64,000 bases of DNA from Providencia vermicola (GTDB taxonomy: Bacteria > Pseudomonadota > Gammaproteobacteria > Enterobacterales > Enterobacteriaceae), in NCBI RefSeq assembly GCF_010748935.1, contig NZ_CP048796.1, positions 1,615,001-1,679,000 of the forward strand. The letters run 5' to 3'. A model generated the notes under the pieces. That model made no database searches, was not told the origin of the DNA, and saw only the letters and a program-made list of their open reading frames with translations. Numbering within the stretch: the stretch's first letter is position 1; each line of letters begins with the position of its first letter. Below are positions 26,366 to 37,550 of the stretch, one piece after another. A program made the position numbers and the translations under genes.

Positions 26366-27988
26366 ATGAGCCGTAAGCTTAATATTTCATTAGCTCAATT
26401 AAATTGGTTAGTGGGTGATATTGAAGGTAACTGCGATCGTATGTTGCAGGTTTTTGAGAAACAAAAAGATATTGCTGACATTGTGATGTTCTCTGAGCTA
26501 TCACTCACGGGATACCCCCCAGAGGATCTGCTATTTCGCTCCGATTTTAACCAGCGCTGTTTAGTGCAATTAGAACGTTTACAAAATGCGAGTACTGAAA
26601 CCGCCATTATTGTTGGTCATCCATGGAATGAAGCGGGTCAAATGTATAATGCACTCTCTTTTTTCTATCAAGGAAAGTTATTAACGCGTTATTTTAAGCA
26701 AGAATTACCAAATTATGGTGTCTTTGATGAACCGCGTTATTTTTCTGCGGGCAATAAATCCGCTGTTATCGATTTTAAAGGTTATCGCATAGGCTTACTC
26801 ATTTGTGAAGATATTTGGTTCGATGCCCCTGTTGATGCCATTAAACAAGCTGGCGCCGAGTTATTATTAACGATTAACGCATCTCCGTATGATCGTCATA
26901 AAGAACATATTCGTAGTGATTTGCTGGTCGCTCATTGCCAACGCACACAGCTGCCAATTGTCTATTTGAACCAAGTTGGCGGTCAGGATGAACTGATTTT
27001 TGACGGCGCGTCTAAGGTTTTGGCCAGTAATGGTGATATGACTCATCAACTCATGGAATTCGAAGAACAAGTGGTGAACTGCCAGTTCAACGAACTCAGC
27101 ATCGTGCCTATGGAAAAGTTACCTCCTGTATTGTCGCCTGTTGCTCAGGTTTATCAAGCACTCGTTATGGCAACTCGTGACTATATTAATAAAAATGGTT
27201 TTAATGGCGCGATACTTGGCTTATCGGGCGGGATCGATTCAGGTCTTACCGTTGCGATTGCAGTAGATGCAATTGGTCAGGAGCGTGTTCAAGCCGTCAT
27301 GATGCCATTTCGTTACACGTCAGAAATGAGCATTCATGATGCGAAAGAGCAAGCTGAACTGTTGGGAGTTGAATTTGATATTGTGTCAATTGAGCCTATG
27401 TTTGATGCTTTTATGGCACAGCTTCAACCAATGTTTGAAGGAACGCAAGTCGATACCACAGAAGAAAACTTACAAGCGCGTTGTCGTGCAGTTATTTTGA
27501 TGGCAATGTCAAATAAACGTCGCCGTTTAGTGCTGACAACCAGTAATAAGAGTGAATCTGCTGTTGGTTATTCGACTTTATATGGTGATATGGCGGGTGG
27601 TTTTGATGTGCTAAAAGATGTGCCAAAAACATTAGTTTTCGAGCTAGCACAATACCGTAATACCGTGTCTCCAGCGATCCCACAACGCGTGATCGATAGA
27701 CCACCTTCAGCGGAATTAGCGCCGGGGCAACTCGACCAAGATAGCTTACCACCTTATGATATTTTAGATGCATTGCTGGAAGGCTATGTAGAAAAAGATT
27801 ATTCTGTCGCACAACTGATTGAACAAGGTTTTGATGAGGCGATTGTGCGTCGCGTTGTGCGCCTTGTCGATATTAATGAATATAAACGCCGCCAAGCACC
27901 TGTTGGGCCTCGCATTACGGTGCGTAACTTCGGGAAAGATCGTCGTTATCCAATCACGTCGGGTTTTGGCCGTAAAAATTGGTCATAA
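26366..27988 (+). CDS. nadE: Glutamine-dependent NAD+ synthetase
   Basis: 540 residues from the ATG at 26366, where the conserved sequence (MSRKLNISLAQLN) begins; an in-frame GTG at 26279 lies in an unconserved leader. An N-terminal carbon-nitrogen hydrolase domain ('SELSLTGYPPEDLL', catalytic Cys in 'LLICEDIWFD') releases ammonia from glutamine. The C-terminal synthetase with the P-loop 'LGLSGGIDSGLT' uses it to amidate deamido-NAD. E. coli has the shorter ammonia-dependent NadE at a different place, so this is the two-domain type, inserted between glrR and glnB. Confidence 0.92.
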   Translation: MSRKLNISLAQLNWLVGDIEGNCDRMLQVFEKQKDIADIVMFSELSLTGYPPEDLLFRSDFNQRCLVQLERLQNASTETAIIVGHPWNEAGQMYNALSFFYQGKLLTRYFKQELPNYGVFDEPRYFSAGNKSAVIDFKGYRIGLLICEDIWFDAPVDAIKQAGAELLLTINASPYDRHKEHIRSDLLVAHCQRTQLPIVYLNQVGGQDELIFDGASKVLASNGDMTHQLMEFEEQVVNCQFNELSIVPMEKLPPVLSPVAQVYQALVMATRDYINKNGFNGAILGLSGGIDSGLTVAIAVDAIGQERVQAVMMPFRYTSEMSIHDAKEQAELLGVEFDIVSIEPMFDAFMAQLQPMFEGTQVDTTEENLQARCRAVILMAMSNKRRRLVLTTSNKSESAVGYSTLYGDMAGGFDVLKDVPKTLVFELAQYRNTVSPAIPQRVIDRPPSAELAPGQLDQDSLPPYDILDALLEGYVEKDYSVAQLIEQGFDEAIVRRVVRLVDINEYKRRQAPVGPRITVRNFGKDRRYPITSGFGRKNWS

Positions 27989-28339
<351 letters not shown>

Positions 28340-28784
28340 CCCGCAACCCTCATCTTATTTTGTGTCATCACCTTGTGCTCTTCTTTTGCGGGCCCTAGTG
28401 ACATACTTGTGTATGTTCTTAGGGATCCGCACCATCAATATCCAGCGGAAGCATTATATTTTTCAGGCGTTGTAACGCTCTCGAAGCCCTATTATCGTTG
28501 TATCAATCCCTCATTGTGTAACTCCTGATTTCTGCCATTGAGCTGGTTTTGTGTGTGCTCGCACAGCTCTTTTTTATGGCTATTTAGCGATACATCACCC
28601 CTGTTTTATCGAAGCCAACGCTCAGGAAAATAATGGTAGAGGGGATTGAGTGTGGGGAAGGGAAGGTTAATCTGTCAAGCAGTAAAAGATATCGCTGGTT
28701 TGATAAAAGGCGGTAATGGCATAAACACAGGAATGGGATTAGAACAGTGTTTAATATGCGAAACCATTACCGCTAAATTTTAAA
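28340..28784. other. Intergenic region between glnB and hmp
   Basis: 445 bp between convergent genes. Apart from the terminator at 28540-28575 and a loose CCCGCAA/TTGCGGG pairing at 28340-28392, I see no gene or RNA in it. Confidence 0.5.
28540..28575 (+). terminator. Probable terminator downstream of glnB
   Basis: GAGCTG at 28540-28545 pairs with CAGCTC at 28564-28569 and is followed by T6. Confidence 0.6.
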
Positions 28785-29984
28785 TTAGTTTAAGGATAGG
28801 ACTTTGTGAGGGCCAAAACACTCATAATGAATATTATCTTCAGATATCCCCATTTCAATCAATTGCTTACCAATGTATTGCATAAAACCAACGGGGCCAC
28901 AAAAATAGAAGTGCATATTCGGCTCTACAAGCCACTCTTTTACTTGTGAAAGATCCATCAATCCACTGAATTGATAGTCGAAACCTTGCTTATCTTCTGA
29001 ACGAGGCTGATTAAACCATACCGCAGAGTGACTGTTTTGATGATGAGTTAAATGCTTGTTAACTTCATGCTGGAACGCATGAACCGCACCATTTTCCGCT
29101 GCGTGTAGCCAATTGATTTGTGCCTCATGGCCTTCTTTTGTTAACTGATTGAGCATACTCAACATTGGTGTTAAGCCGACCCCCGCAGAAATTAGCGTGA
29201 CCGGGGTTTTATTATCAATATCAATGAAGAAATCGCCACATGGTGGCGCTAAGTAAACAATATCACCTTCATTGAGATTTTGATGGATATGGTTAGAAAC
29301 AATACCTTTATCTTCTCGTTTTACAGCAATACGATAGCTGCGACCATTTGGTGCGGTCGTGAGTGAATATTGGCGGATCTCTTGATTGGCCAAACTATCA
29401 TCATTGATATAGAGGGTAATATATTGCCCTGGACGATAATCAGCGACAGGTTGACCATCGACAGGTAAAAATTCAAAACTCGTGATGACATCACTTTGTG
29501 CTTGTTTAGCAGCAACTCGGAATTCACGTAAGCCTTCCCAACCACCGACTTTATCGGCATTTTTGCGATAAATCTCCGCTTCACGGTGGATAAAAATATC
29601 AGCGAGAACACCATAGGCTTTACCCCACGCATCAAGGACTTCTTGGCCTGGGCTGAGTAATTCATCAATGGCGGCCAGTAAGTTTTCGCCAACAATTGGG
29701 TAATGTTCAGGTTTGATGTTTAAACTTGCATGTTTTTGCGCGATTTTTTCTACCGCAGAAATTAACGCTTCTGGGGTTTCAATGTGTGTTGCATAAGCAC
29801 AAACAGCATTAAATAACGCCTCGCGCTGTGAACCGTTACTTTGATGCGTCATGTTAAAAATATCTTTTAGCTCAGGATGTTGCTTGAACATTCTTTCATA
29901 GAAGTGAGCCGTTAATTTTGGTCCTGTCGCAGCAATGGCTGGAATGGTTGATTTAACAATGGCGATAGTTTGGCTGTCTAGCAT
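28785..29984 (-). CDS. hmp: Flavohemoprotein, nitric oxide dioxygenase Hmp
   Basis: 399 residues. The N-terminal globin domain (about 1-140; proximal His in '[11 protein letters not shown]') is followed by an FAD-binding ferredoxin-reductase domain ('[11 protein letters not shown]', '[10 protein letters not shown]') and an NAD-binding domain ('[16 protein letters not shown]', '[11 protein letters not shown]'). It converts NO with O2 to nitrate in the cytoplasm. It is divergent from glyA, as in E. coli. NsrR-like half-sites lie just upstream of its start. Confidence 0.96.
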   Translation of the reverse strand: MLDSQTIAIVKSTIPAIAATGPKLTAHFYERMFKQHPELKDIFNMTHQSNGSQREALFNAVCAYATHIETPEALISAVEKIAQKHASLNIKPEHYPIVGENLLAAIDELLSPGQEVLDAWGKAYGVLADIFIHREAEIYRKNADKVGGWEGLREFRVAAKQAQSDVITSFEFLPVDGQPVADYRPGQYITLYINDDSLANQEIRQYSLTTAPNGRSYRIAVKREDKGIVSNHIHQNLNEGDIVYLAPPCGDFFIDIDNKTPVTLISAGVGLTPMLSMLNQLTKEGHEAQINWLHAAENGAVHAFQHEVNKHLTHHQNSHSAVWFNQPRSEDKQGFDYQFSGLMDLSQVKEWLVEPNMHFYFCGPVGFMQYIGKQLIEMGISEDNIHYECFGPHKVLSLN

Positions 29985-30012
29985 ACAGGTTCTCCTGAAA
30001 TAATTTCATTAG

Positions 30013-30038
30013 AAGATGAATTTTTATAACATGCATTT
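30013..30038 (-). promoter_or_regulatory. Possible NsrR half-sites upstream of hmp
   Basis: AAGATGAATTT (30013-30023) and AACATGCATTT (30028-30038) resemble the 11-bp NsrR half-site AANATGCATTT, the second perfectly. They lie 29-54 bp upstream of the hmp start codon. They are direct copies, not the classical inverted pair, so the call is tentative. Confidence 0.4.
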
Positions 30039-30214
30039 TCAATACAACTTATAACTTTTAATACACAATGTAAATAGGTCTATTACAAAAAGAGTTGAAA
30101 AATAGAGGCTTTATAAAATCAGATAGAAAAAAACAGTATTTAATGTTTTTACAGTGTGAATATGACTGATTTTATCTCGATACAACCGAACTCTTTTTAG
30201 GGCAATTAAAATAT

Positions 30215-30230
30215 ATGCAAACGTTTGCGT
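30215..30230 (+). promoter_or_regulatory. PurR operator upstream of glyA
   Basis: ATGCAAACGTTTGCGT is a near-perfect palindromic PurR box, about 107 bp before the glyA start. In E. coli glyA is a PurR regulon member because serine hydroxymethyltransferase supplies one-carbon units for purines. Confidence 0.88.
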
Positions 30231-30336
30231 ATATTTTTTCTTTAGGGCTATCACCCTGAAGAAAAAGAGTTTACACTGTGTGCTATTGCGATAGTTTTGT
30301 TATCAACTTATTGAATGGCTGAGGCAGGAGAAGCGA

Positions 30337-31590
30337 ATGTTAAAGCGTGAAATGAATATTGCAGATTATGATCCACAACTGTGGGAAGCAATGGAGAAAG
30401 AAGTTCAACGTCAAGAAGAACATATTGAATTAATTGCTTCAGAAAACTATACCAGTCCACGAGTTATGCAGGCTCAAGGATCTCAGCTAACAAATAAATA
30501 TGCCGAAGGTTATCCGGGTAAGCGTTATTATGGTGGGTGTGAGTATGTTGACGTGGTTGAGCAGCTAGCAATCGACCGTGCAAAAGCGCTATTTGGTGCG
30601 GACTATGCAAACGTACAGCCTCACTCAGGTTCACAGGCTAACGCAGCTGTTTATATGGCGTTACTGCAACCCGGTGATACCGTATTAGGTATGAACTTGG
30701 CGCACGGTGGTCACTTAACGCATGGCTCACCAGTTAACTTCTCCGGTAAGCTGTATAACATCGTTCCTTATGGTATCGATGAAAGCGGTAAAATCGACTA
30801 TGAAGACATCAAAGCACAAGCTCAGAAACATAAGCCAAAAATGATCATCGGTGGTTTCTCTGCTTATTCAGGCATTGTTGATTGGGCTAAAATGCGTGAA
30901 ATCGCAGATAGCATCAATGCTTACCTATTTGTTGATATGGCTCACGTAGCGGGTCTAATTGCAGCAGGTGTGTATCCTAACCCTGTTCCTCATGCACACA
31001 TCGTAACGACAACAACACACAAAACCTTGGCGGGTCCACGTGGTGGCTTAATCTTAGCGAAGGGTGGTGATGAAGAGCTGTATAAAAAACTAAACTCCGC
31101 AGTATTCCCTGGTTCTCAAGGTGGTCCGCTAATGCATGTGATTGCGGGTAAAGCGGTAGCACTGAAAGAAGCGATGGAGCCTGAATTTAAAACGTATCAA
31201 CAGCAAGTTGCTAAAAATGCGAAGGCAATGGTAGAAATTTTCCAGCAACGCGGCTATAAAGTAGTGTCTGGCGGTACTGAAAATCACCTATTCTTAGTTG
31301 ATTTGGTTGATAAAGATATCACAGGTAAAGATGCAGACGCAGCATTGGGTCGTGCGAATATCACGGTGAACAAAAACAGTGTTCCTAACGATCCTAAGAG
31401 TCCATTTGTTACCTCTGGTATTCGTGTAGGTACACCAGCCATTACGCGCCGTGGTTTTAATGAAGCGGATGCGCGTGAGCTGGCGGGCTGGATGTGTGAT
31501 GTTCTGGATAACCTCAATGATGAAGCGACCATTGAAAGTACCAAACAAAAAGTATTGAATATTTGCGCAAAATACCCAGTTTACGCATAA
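30337..31590 (+). CDS. glyA: Serine hydroxymethyltransferase
   Basis: 417 residues, the same length as E. coli GlyA and alike from [12 protein letters not shown] on. This PLP enzyme interconverts serine and glycine with transfer of a one-carbon unit to tetrahydrofolate. The PLP lysine is in '[14 protein letters not shown]'; '[34 protein letters not shown]' forms the substrate pocket. It is a single transcription unit, with a PurR box upstream and a strong terminator behind. Confidence 0.97.
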   Translation: MLKREMNIADYDPQLWEAMEKEVQRQEEHIELIASENYTSPRVMQAQGSQLTNKYAEGYPGKRYYGGCEYVDVVEQLAIDRAKALFGADYANVQPHSGSQANAAVYMALLQPGDTVLGMNLAHGGHLTHGSPVNFSGKLYNIVPYGIDESGKIDYEDIKAQAQKHKPKMIIGGFSAYSGIVDWAKMREIADSINAYLFVDMAHVAGLIAAGVYPNPVPHAHIVTTTTHKTLAGPRGGLILAKGGDEELYKKLNSAVFPGSQGGPLMHVIAGKAVALKEAMEPEFKTYQQQVAKNAKAMVEIFQQRGYKVVSGGTENHLFLVDLVDKDITGKDADAALGRANITVNKNSVPNDPKSPFVTSGIRVGTPAITRRGFNEADARELAGWMCDVLDNLNDEATIESTKQKVLNICAKYPVYA

Positions 31591-31613
31591 AATTAAATTA
31601 ATTTAATTTTTTA

Positions 31614-31649
31614 AACCCGCTTCTACACGTTGGTAAAAGCGGGTTTTTT
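31614..31649 (+). terminator. glyA terminator
   Basis: AACCCGCTT (31614-31622) pairs with AAGCGGGTT (31637-31645), leading into a T6 run. Confidence 0.88.
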
Positions 31650-31670
31650 GCATTGAAAAAAGGAGGAATA

Positions 31671-32822
31671 ATGGTAATCCCATCAACTCGCTGGCTGGCG
31701 ATTGATTATTTTACCTATTTTTTCGCTTACAGTATTTTTCTACCATTCTGGCCTATATGGTTACAGGGGGAGGGAATTGATGCTGAAATGAGCGGGATAC
31801 TGTTGGGGGTTGGACTCGCTGCACGTTTCCTTGGTGCAATGTTCATTACACCGATGGTAAAGGATCCATCAAGCCTCATTAATGCATTAAGAATATTGGC
31901 GGCATTATCGTTGTTATTCTCTATCGCTTTTGCGTTTGGTTCCCATTGGGCATGGCTATTTTTTGTCATGGTTGGATTTAATTTATTTTTTGCACCATTG
32001 GTGCCACTCGGTGACTCATTAGCGGGAACATGGCAAAAACAATTTCCATTCGATTATGGACAAATTAGGCTTTGGGGCTCCATTGCTTTTATTATTGGCT
32101 CGATAGTTATGGGCTATTTTGCTGATATATTAGGTCATAAATCAATTATGGCGGCCTTAATTATTAGCTGTTTAGCGTTATTACTCACGACGATGTTAAA
32201 ACCCGCCATCATGCCTAAAGGCGCCCCGATGGTTGCAGATGAAGATAAGGTGTCTTTTAAGCAACTTATTGCCGATAAAAATGTCGTTAAGTTTTTAATT
32301 TGCGTCACCTTACTGCAAGGTGCTCACGCAGCATACTATGGTTATGCTTCGTTATTTTGGAAAGAGGCTGGCTACTCAGATGTTGTGATAGGTCGATTAT
32401 GGGCGCTTGGCGTTGTGGCTGAAGTGATTGTTTTTATGTTGAGCAAGAAGTTATTTCGCCGCTGGAGCTCGCGTAACTTACTTTTACTCTCTGCTGTGAG
32501 TGGAATTATCCGTTGGGGACTCATGGGGGCTTTCACTTCATTACCTATTCTCATTATCGTTCAAATATTGCACAGCGGTACTTTCACGGTATGTCATTTG
32601 GCGGCAATGCGTTTTATTAGTGCGCGCAAAGAGAATGAAATTATTCCATTACAAGGTGTTTATTCGGCATTAGCCACGGGGGGAGGGTTAGCGATTATCA
32701 CTGTCATGGTGGGGGCTATTTATGAACGGGTTCCCGATCAGCATGGCATTGTCTTTTATTTAATGGCTCTTTTGGCAATTCCAGCTTTGTTTATACGACC
32801 AAAAATCGCTGCACACTCATAG
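31671..32822 (+). CDS. hcaT: MFS transporter HcaT (3-phenylpropionate family)
   Basis: 383 residues from the ATG at 31671 with a strong GGAGGAAT ribosome site; an in-frame codon at 31653 lies inside the glyA terminator region. Twelve membrane helices and the family phrases 'RWLAIDYFTYFFAYSIFLPF', 'LLQGAHAAYYGYASLFW' and 'QILHSGTFTVCHLAAMRFI' match E. coli HcaT, a putative 3-phenylpropionate importer. The neighbouring hca catabolic genes of E. coli are absent here, so the substrate may differ. Confidence 0.85.
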   Translation: MVIPSTRWLAIDYFTYFFAYSIFLPFWPIWLQGEGIDAEMSGILLGVGLAARFLGAMFITPMVKDPSSLINALRILAALSLLFSIAFAFGSHWAWLFFVMVGFNLFFAPLVPLGDSLAGTWQKQFPFDYGQIRLWGSIAFIIGSIVMGYFADILGHKSIMAALIISCLALLLTTMLKPAIMPKGAPMVADEDKVSFKQLIADKNVVKFLICVTLLQGAHAAYYGYASLFWKEAGYSDVVIGRLWALGVVAEVIVFMLSKKLFRRWSSRNLLLLSAVSGIIRWGLMGAFTSLPILIIVQILHSGTFTVCHLAAMRFISARKENEIIPLQGVYSALATGGGLAIITVMVGAIYERVPDQHGIVFYLMALLAIPALFIRPKIAAHS

Positions 32823-33016
32823 AATCATACACTTAGGTATATTCGAGCCATATTGATAACAGAATATACTGTGATGAGAAAGTATCTGTGCATGAACTCA
32901 CTGCTCAGGATGCTAGGGCCATTATACCGTCGACTAATCAACACGAGTGCGATTTGGGGATGATGAGAGGAAAGGCAAGAAAATAGTGAGTATGACTTTA
33001 GACTTTGTTATAAATG

Positions 33017-33047
33017 AAAGACGTTGAGCGATGCTCAACGTCTTTTT
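33017..33047. terminator. Terminator between hcaT and suhB
   Basis: A perfect 13-bp stem (AAAGACGTTGAGC / GCTCAACGTCTTT, loop GAT) runs into T5 on the + strand and is A-rich on the other side, so it may serve both convergent genes. Confidence 0.8.
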
Positions 33048-33068
33048 CATCATGATACGACAACGCGA

Positions 33069-33872
33069 TCAACGTTTTAATGCTTCTGACAGCTCTTCAC
33101 GCATAACAGACAAAATATCTTTCACGATGCGTGGGCTACCCGCAACAATGTTACCTGAAGCTAAATAGTTATGGTTACCTACGAAGTCAGTCATGATGCC
33201 GCCTGCTTCACGCATAATTAGCTCACCACCCAAGAAATCCCAAGGTTTCAAACCAATTTCATAGTAGGCATCAACACGGCCAGCGGCGACATAGCATAAG
33301 TCTAAGGCTGCTGAACCTGTACGGCGGAAGTCAGCACAGCTATCAAACATTTTGCTCATGATATTCATGAACACAACGGAATGTTGTTTTTGTTTGAAAG
33401 GGAAACCAGTAGCAACGATTGCCCCATCTAATTCGCGAGCATCAGCACCACGCAGACGATAACCGTTTAATTGTGCACCTTGGCCACGAACAGCGCTAAA
33501 TAACTCATTACGCATTGGATCGTAAACCACTGCAACTTCAGTACGGCCTTTAACACGAACAGCGATAGATACAGAAAAATGTGGGAAGCGTTTGGTGAAG
33601 TTTGTCGTACCATCCAGTGGATCAATTACCCATTGAATATCATCTTCTTTACCGAGTAATTCACCACTCTCTTCAGTAATGATGGTGTGCTCTGGGTATG
33701 ATTTACGGATGATCTCGATAATGAAATGTTCAGCTTCACGATCGACATTGGTAACGAAGTCATTGGAACCTTTTTGTGAAATCTGGACATTGTCAGGCGT
33801 TTCATAGCTTTTAGCTATATGATTACCAGCCTTACGTGCTGCACGTATGGCGATATTAAGCATCGGATGCAT
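33069..33872 (-). CDS. suhB: Inositol-1-monophosphatase / antitermination factor SuhB
   Basis: 267 residues from the ATG at 33872 (MHPMLNIAIRAARKAG), the same start and length as in E. coli; an upstream in-frame ATG adds 26 unconserved residues. Metal-dependent phosphatase motifs are seen: 'ITEESGE', 'WVIDPLDGTTNF' and 'WDFLGGELIMREAGG'. SuhB also takes part in the rRNA antitermination complex with NusA and other Nus factors. It is divergent from trmJ. Confidence 0.96.
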   Translation of the reverse strand: MHPMLNIAIRAARKAGNHIAKSYETPDNVQISQKGSNDFVTNVDREAEHFIIEIIRKSYPEHTIITEESGELLGKEDDIQWVIDPLDGTTNFTKRFPHFSVSIAVRVKGRTEVAVVYDPMRNELFSAVRGQGAQLNGYRLRGADARELDGAIVATGFPFKQKQHSVVFMNIMSKMFDSCADFRRTGSAALDLCYVAAGRVDAYYEIGLKPWDFLGGELIMREAGGIMTDFVGNHNYLASGNIVAGSPRIVKDILSVMREELSEALKR

Positions 33873-33996
33873 GGGCTTTTTCCACTGGAATGTTAAAGAA
33901 CGAAAAACATTGAGTGGGCGGATTATATAGATGTTCGTCACAATAAGCAATTTTGTGTTAAACTCTTGCGATTATTTTTTGAAAAACGACTAAATC

Positions 33997-34728
33997 ATGT
34001 TAGACAATATCCGCATTATTCTTGTTGAGACCTCACACACAGGCAATATGGGCTCTACAGCCCGCGCTATGAAAACGATGGGGTTATCCAATCTTTATCT
34101 TGTTAATCCTCAAGTACAACCTGATTCACATGCCATTGCGCTCTCTGCGGGGGCCAGTGATGTCATTGGCCAGGCAACAATTGTCAATTCGTTAGATGAA
34201 GCATTAGAAGGGTGTCAGTTAGTGATTGGCACTAGTGCACGCTCACGGACACTCTCTTGGCCGATGGTTGCGCCACGTGAATGTGGAGAAAAATCAGTTG
34301 AGCAAGCGAAAACGGCGCCTGTTGCCATTATTTTTGGTCGTGAGCGTATCGGGTTGACCAATGAAGAATTGCAGAAATGTCAGTACCATCTCTATATTCC
34401 AACCAACCCCGAATACGGTTCTCTCAATCTGGCGATGGCAGTGCAGTTAGTCAGTTATGAAATTAGAATGGCATATTTAGCCTTAGATGAAAAAAATGCG
34501 GTTAACTCAGATTCGTCTGAGGTAGAATATCCCCCTGCACAAGATATAGAACGTTTTTATGTGCATCTTGAAAGCGTATTGAATGAGTCTGGGTTCATTC
34601 GTAAGGCACATCCGGGATTAATTATGAATAAATTAAGACGGTTATTTACCCGTGCTCATATTGAAACCCAAGAGCTACATATTTTACGTGGTATCCTGAC
34701 GTCGATGGAAAAATGGGCTAAAAAATGA
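33997..34728 (+). CDS. trmJ: tRNA (cytidine/uridine-2'-O-)-methyltransferase TrmJ
   Basis: 243 residues. SPOUT-family motifs are visible: N-terminal '[22 protein letters not shown]' and the SAM-binding knot '[16 protein letters not shown]', '[15 protein letters not shown]'. It methylates ribose at position 32 of several tRNAs. Position just upstream of iscR is as in E. coli. Confidence 0.95.
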   Translation: MLDNIRIILVETSHTGNMGSTARAMKTMGLSNLYLVNPQVQPDSHAIALSAGASDVIGQATIVNSLDEALEGCQLVIGTSARSRTLSWPMVAPRECGEKSVEQAKTAPVAIIFGRERIGLTNEELQKCQYHLYIPTNPEYGSLNLAMAVQLVSYEIRMAYLALDEKNAVNSDSSEVEYPPAQDIERFYVHLESVLNESGFIRKAHPGLIMNKLRRLFTRAHIETQELHILRGILTSMEKWAKK

Positions 34729-34746
34729 GTGGTTACTCCGTGCAGA

Positions 34747-34815
34747 ATACTTGAGTAAATTAGTCAGGTAAATAGTTGACTAAATTAGTCGGGAATGTCA
34801 CAATTGGCCTATATT
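34747..34815 (+). promoter_or_regulatory. isc promoter region with two IscR type-1 sites
   Basis: Two 25-bp sites in direct succession, 34747-34771 and 34772-34796, follow the type-1 pattern ATA-SYYGACT-RWWWY-AGTC. The second (core TTGACTAAATTAGTCGG) is nearly perfect; the first has GAG for GAC. A -10 TATATT lies at 34810-34815. [2Fe-2S]-IscR would repress the operon here when cluster supply is adequate. Confidence 0.88.
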
Positions 34816-34834
34816 TTACCACGGAGTATATGTT

Positions 34835-35332
34835 ATGAGACTCACTTCCAAAGGACGTTATGCAGTAACGGCGATGCTAGATGTCGCATTACACTCTCAG
34901 ACAGGGCCTGTGCCCCTAGCTGATATTTCTGAGCGTCAGGGAATTTCCCTCTCTTATCTTGAACAGCTTTTCGCTCGCTTACGTAAAAACGAGCTCGTGT
35001 CGAGTGTTCGTGGTCCAGGTGGTGGTTACCTACTTGGCCGAGATGCCGATCAAATTTTTGTTGCTCAAGTCATTGCTGCGGTTGATGAATCTGTTGATGC
35101 GACGCGTTGCCAAGGTAACAAAGAAGGTTGCCAAAATGGTGATCGTTGCCTGACTCATGCGCTATGGCGCGATTTAAGTGACAGAATTACGAGCTTCCTT
35201 AGTAGCATTAGCCTTGATGAGCTGGTTAAGAATCAGGAAGTGATGGATGTTGCCGATAGACAAGATAATGAAAAACGTCGTGCAACATTAGGTGGACTTT
35301 CACCTGAAACAATTATTAATGTCCGTGCTTAA
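34835..35332 (+). CDS. iscR: Iron-sulfur cluster regulator IscR
   Basis: 165 residues, Rrf2 family. The N-terminal winged helix ('[20 protein letters not shown]', '[20 protein letters not shown]') binds DNA. The [2Fe-2S] ligands are Cys92, Cys99, Cys105 and His108 ('[18 protein letters not shown]'), with one more residue between the first two cysteines than in E. coli. It represses its own operon when holding a cluster and acts as apo-protein on other genes. First gene of the isc operon. Confidence 0.97.
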   Translation: MRLTSKGRYAVTAMLDVALHSQTGPVPLADISERQGISLSYLEQLFARLRKNELVSSVRGPGGGYLLGRDADQIFVAQVIAAVDESVDATRCQGNKEGCQNGDRCLTHALWRDLSDRITSFLSSISLDELVKNQEVMDVADRQDNEKRRATLGGLSPETIINVRA

Positions 35333-35450
35333 TTATACAATATTTTAATAAATTGCAGTTAGATACATAACGTGGTGGCGTTTCAACCATTAAGCACCGC
35401 AAGTATCATTGGAAAATGAAGACAACGTTGTCTTTTGGAGTAAGTGAGCA

Positions 35451-36665
35451 ATGAAATTACCGATTTATCTTGATTATTCAGCAACAACACCGGTAGATCC
35501 CCGTGTTGCTGAAAAAATGATGCAATGTCTAACAATGGACGGCATTTTTGGTAACCCCGCTTCGCGTTCCCACCGTTTCGGTTGGCAAGCAGAAGAGGCC
35601 GTTGATATTGCACGTAATCAAATCGCTGAATTGGTGAATGCCGATCCACGCGAAATTGTCTTTACTTCTGGCGCAACAGAATCTGATAATTTGGCGATCA
35701 AAGGTGCTGCTAATTTCTATCAAAAGAAAGGCAAGCACATTGTTACTTGTAAAACGGAGCATAAAGCCGTTTTAGATACTTGCCGCCAATTAGAACGCGA
35801 AGGTTTTGAGGTGACATACCTCGCTCCGCAAAAAAATGGTTTGATTGATCTGAAAGAGCTAGAAGCTGCTTTACGTGACGACACCATTCTTGTTTCTATT
35901 ATGCATGTGAATAATGAAATCGGTGTTGTACAAGATATCGCGGCTATTGGTGAAATGTGCCGTAGTCGCAACATTATTTTCCATGTCGATGCAACTCAAA
36001 GTGTCGGAAAACTGCCTATCGACTTATCAGCTCTGAAAGTTGATTTGATGTCATTCTCTGCACATAAACTGTACGGCCCTATGGGGATCGGTGCTCTTTA
36101 TGTACGTCGTAAACCACGTGTTCGCCTTGAAGCTCAACAGCATGGTGGTGGTCATGAGCGCGGTATGCGTTCAGGTACATTGCCTGTTCACCAAATCGTC
36201 GGTATGGGTGAAGCTTATCGCATCGCGAAAGAAGAAATGGCCGAGGAATCTGCACGGTTACGTGAATTACGTTTACGCTTGTGGAATGGGATTAAAGATA
36301 TTGAAGAAGTGCACCTTAATGGTGACTTAGAGAACGGCGCGCCACATATTCTGAATGTCAGCTTCAACTATGTTGAAGGTGAATCGCTGATGATGTCTCT
36401 CAAAGATTTGGCTGTATCTTCAGGTTCTGCATGTACCTCTGCAAGCCTTGAACCTTCTTATGTTTTACGTGCACTGGGAATGAATGATGAACTTGCACAT
36501 AGTTCAATTCGTTTTTCTTTAGGGCGCTTTACAACAGAAGAAGAAATTGACTATGCAATCAAACAGATTCATGGCGCAATTGGCCACTTACGTGAACTGT
36601 CTCCTTTATGGGAAATGTTCAAAGACGGCGTAGATCTTAACAGCATCGAATGGTCTCACCATTAA
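35451..36665 (+). CDS. iscS: Cysteine desulfurase IscS
   Basis: 404 residues, the same length as E. coli IscS. PLP enzyme: '[14 protein letters not shown]' and the PLP lysine in '[13 protein letters not shown]'. The mobile loop with the persulfide cysteine (C328 by E. coli numbering) is in '[17 protein letters not shown]'. It takes sulfur from cysteine and passes it to IscU and to tRNA thiolation enzymes. GGAGTAAGTGAGCA precedes the start. It follows iscR after 118 bp, as is usual. Confidence 0.98.
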   Translation: MKLPIYLDYSATTPVDPRVAEKMMQCLTMDGIFGNPASRSHRFGWQAEEAVDIARNQIAELVNADPREIVFTSGATESDNLAIKGAANFYQKKGKHIVTCKTEHKAVLDTCRQLEREGFEVTYLAPQKNGLIDLKELEAALRDDTILVSIMHVNNEIGVVQDIAAIGEMCRSRNIIFHVDATQSVGKLPIDLSALKVDLMSFSAHKLYGPMGIGALYVRRKPRVRLEAQQHGGGHERGMRSGTLPVHQIVGMGEAYRIAKEEMAEESARLRELRLRLWNGIKDIEEVHLNGDLENGAPHILNVSFNYVEGESLMMSLKDLAVSSGSACTSASLEPSYVLRALGMNDELAHSSIRFSLGRFTTEEEIDYAIKQIHGAIGHLRELSPLWEMFKDGVDLNSIEWSHH

Positions 36666-36689
36666 TCAGACAGTTTCAGGAGCTTAAAA

Positions 36690-37076
36690 ATGGCATATAG
36701 CGAAAAAGTAATCGATCATTATGAAAATCCACGTAATGTGGGTTCATTTGATAATAGCGATCCAAGTGTGGGTAGCGGTATGGTTGGTGCGCCTGCTTGT
36801 GGTGACGTGATGAAACTGCAAATTAAAGTCAATGATGATGGCATCATTGAAGATGCACGTTTCAAAACCTACGGTTGTGGTTCAGCCATAGCTTCAAGCT
36901 CACTCGTGACTGAGTGGATGAAGGGCAAAAGCCTAGACGAAGCAGAAGCGATTAAAAATACCGCTATCGCGGAAGAGTTAGAATTGCCACCAGTGAAAAT
37001 TCACTGCTCAATTCTAGCGGAAGATGCAATTAAAGCAGCCATTGCGGATTATAAAAGCAAACGCCAAGGCAAATAA
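36690..37076 (+). CDS. iscU: Fe-S cluster scaffold IscU
   Basis: 128 residues. The three scaffold cysteines are Cys37 ('GAPACGD'), Cys63 ('TYGCGSA') and Cys106 ('KIHCSILAED'), with the HscA recognition motif 'LPPVK' just before the last. It assembles [2Fe-2S] clusters with sulfur from IscS and releases them through HscA/HscB. Confidence 0.98.
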   Translation: MAYSEKVIDHYENPRNVGSFDNSDPSVGSGMVGAPACGDVMKLQIKVNDDGIIEDARFKTYGCGSAIASSSLVTEWMKGKSLDEAEAIKNTAIAEELELPPVKIHCSILAEDAIKAAIADYKSKRQGK

Positions 37077-37226
37077 TGCTTAAATTCCGGCCTCTAGGTT
37101 GTAGAAACATAGATAAATAAAATCTGTGCGACAGAACCATTGGTCGGTATAATAATGATGATTTTGAAGGCGGATGCTGCGATTAAGTGGGTATCTGCCT
37201 TGTTTGTTTCTATAGTGAGGTTCGCA

Positions 37227-37550
37227 ATGTCTATTTCTCTAACAGAAAGTGCTGCGCAACGTATTCAAGCTTTTCTTGCAAGCCGTGGTAAAGGCGAAGG
37301 TTTACGCCTTGGTGTGAGAACATCCGGTTGTTCAGGAATGGCTTATATTCTCGAATTTGCAGATATTATCAATGAAGAAGACACTGTGTTCGAAGATAAG
37401 GGTGTCAAAGTGATCGTTGATGGCAAAAGTATCGTCTATTTAGATGGCACTGAGCTGGATTTTGTCAAAGAAGGTTTAAACGAAGGCTTTAAATTTAATA
37501 ACCCTAATGTCAGCAGTGAATGCGGCTGTGGGGAAAGCTTTCACGTATAA
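37227..37550 (+). CDS. iscA: A-type Fe-S carrier IscA
   Basis: 107 residues from the ATG at 37227, which has GTGAGG upstream and gives the E. coli length; the in-frame upstream start at 37140 is not conserved. The metal-binding cysteines are Cys35 ('[10 protein letters not shown]') and Cys99/Cys101 ('[10 protein letters not shown]'). It transfers clusters to apo-proteins. Confidence 0.97.
   Translation: MSISLTESAAQRIQAFLASRGKGEGLRLGVRTSGCSGMAYILEFADIINEEDTVFEDKGVKVIVDGKSIVYLDGTELDFVKEGLNEGFKFNNPNVSSECGCGESFHV

Noticed and set aside
28340-28784. Possible small RNA gene after glnB
   Set aside because: Only one terminator-like hairpin is seen and no promoter or conserved RNA sequence is recognised.
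34747-34771. Upstream IscR-like site considered a chance match
   Set aside because: Rejected as chance because it directly abuts the better site with the same phase and pattern; kept within the isc promoter feature.
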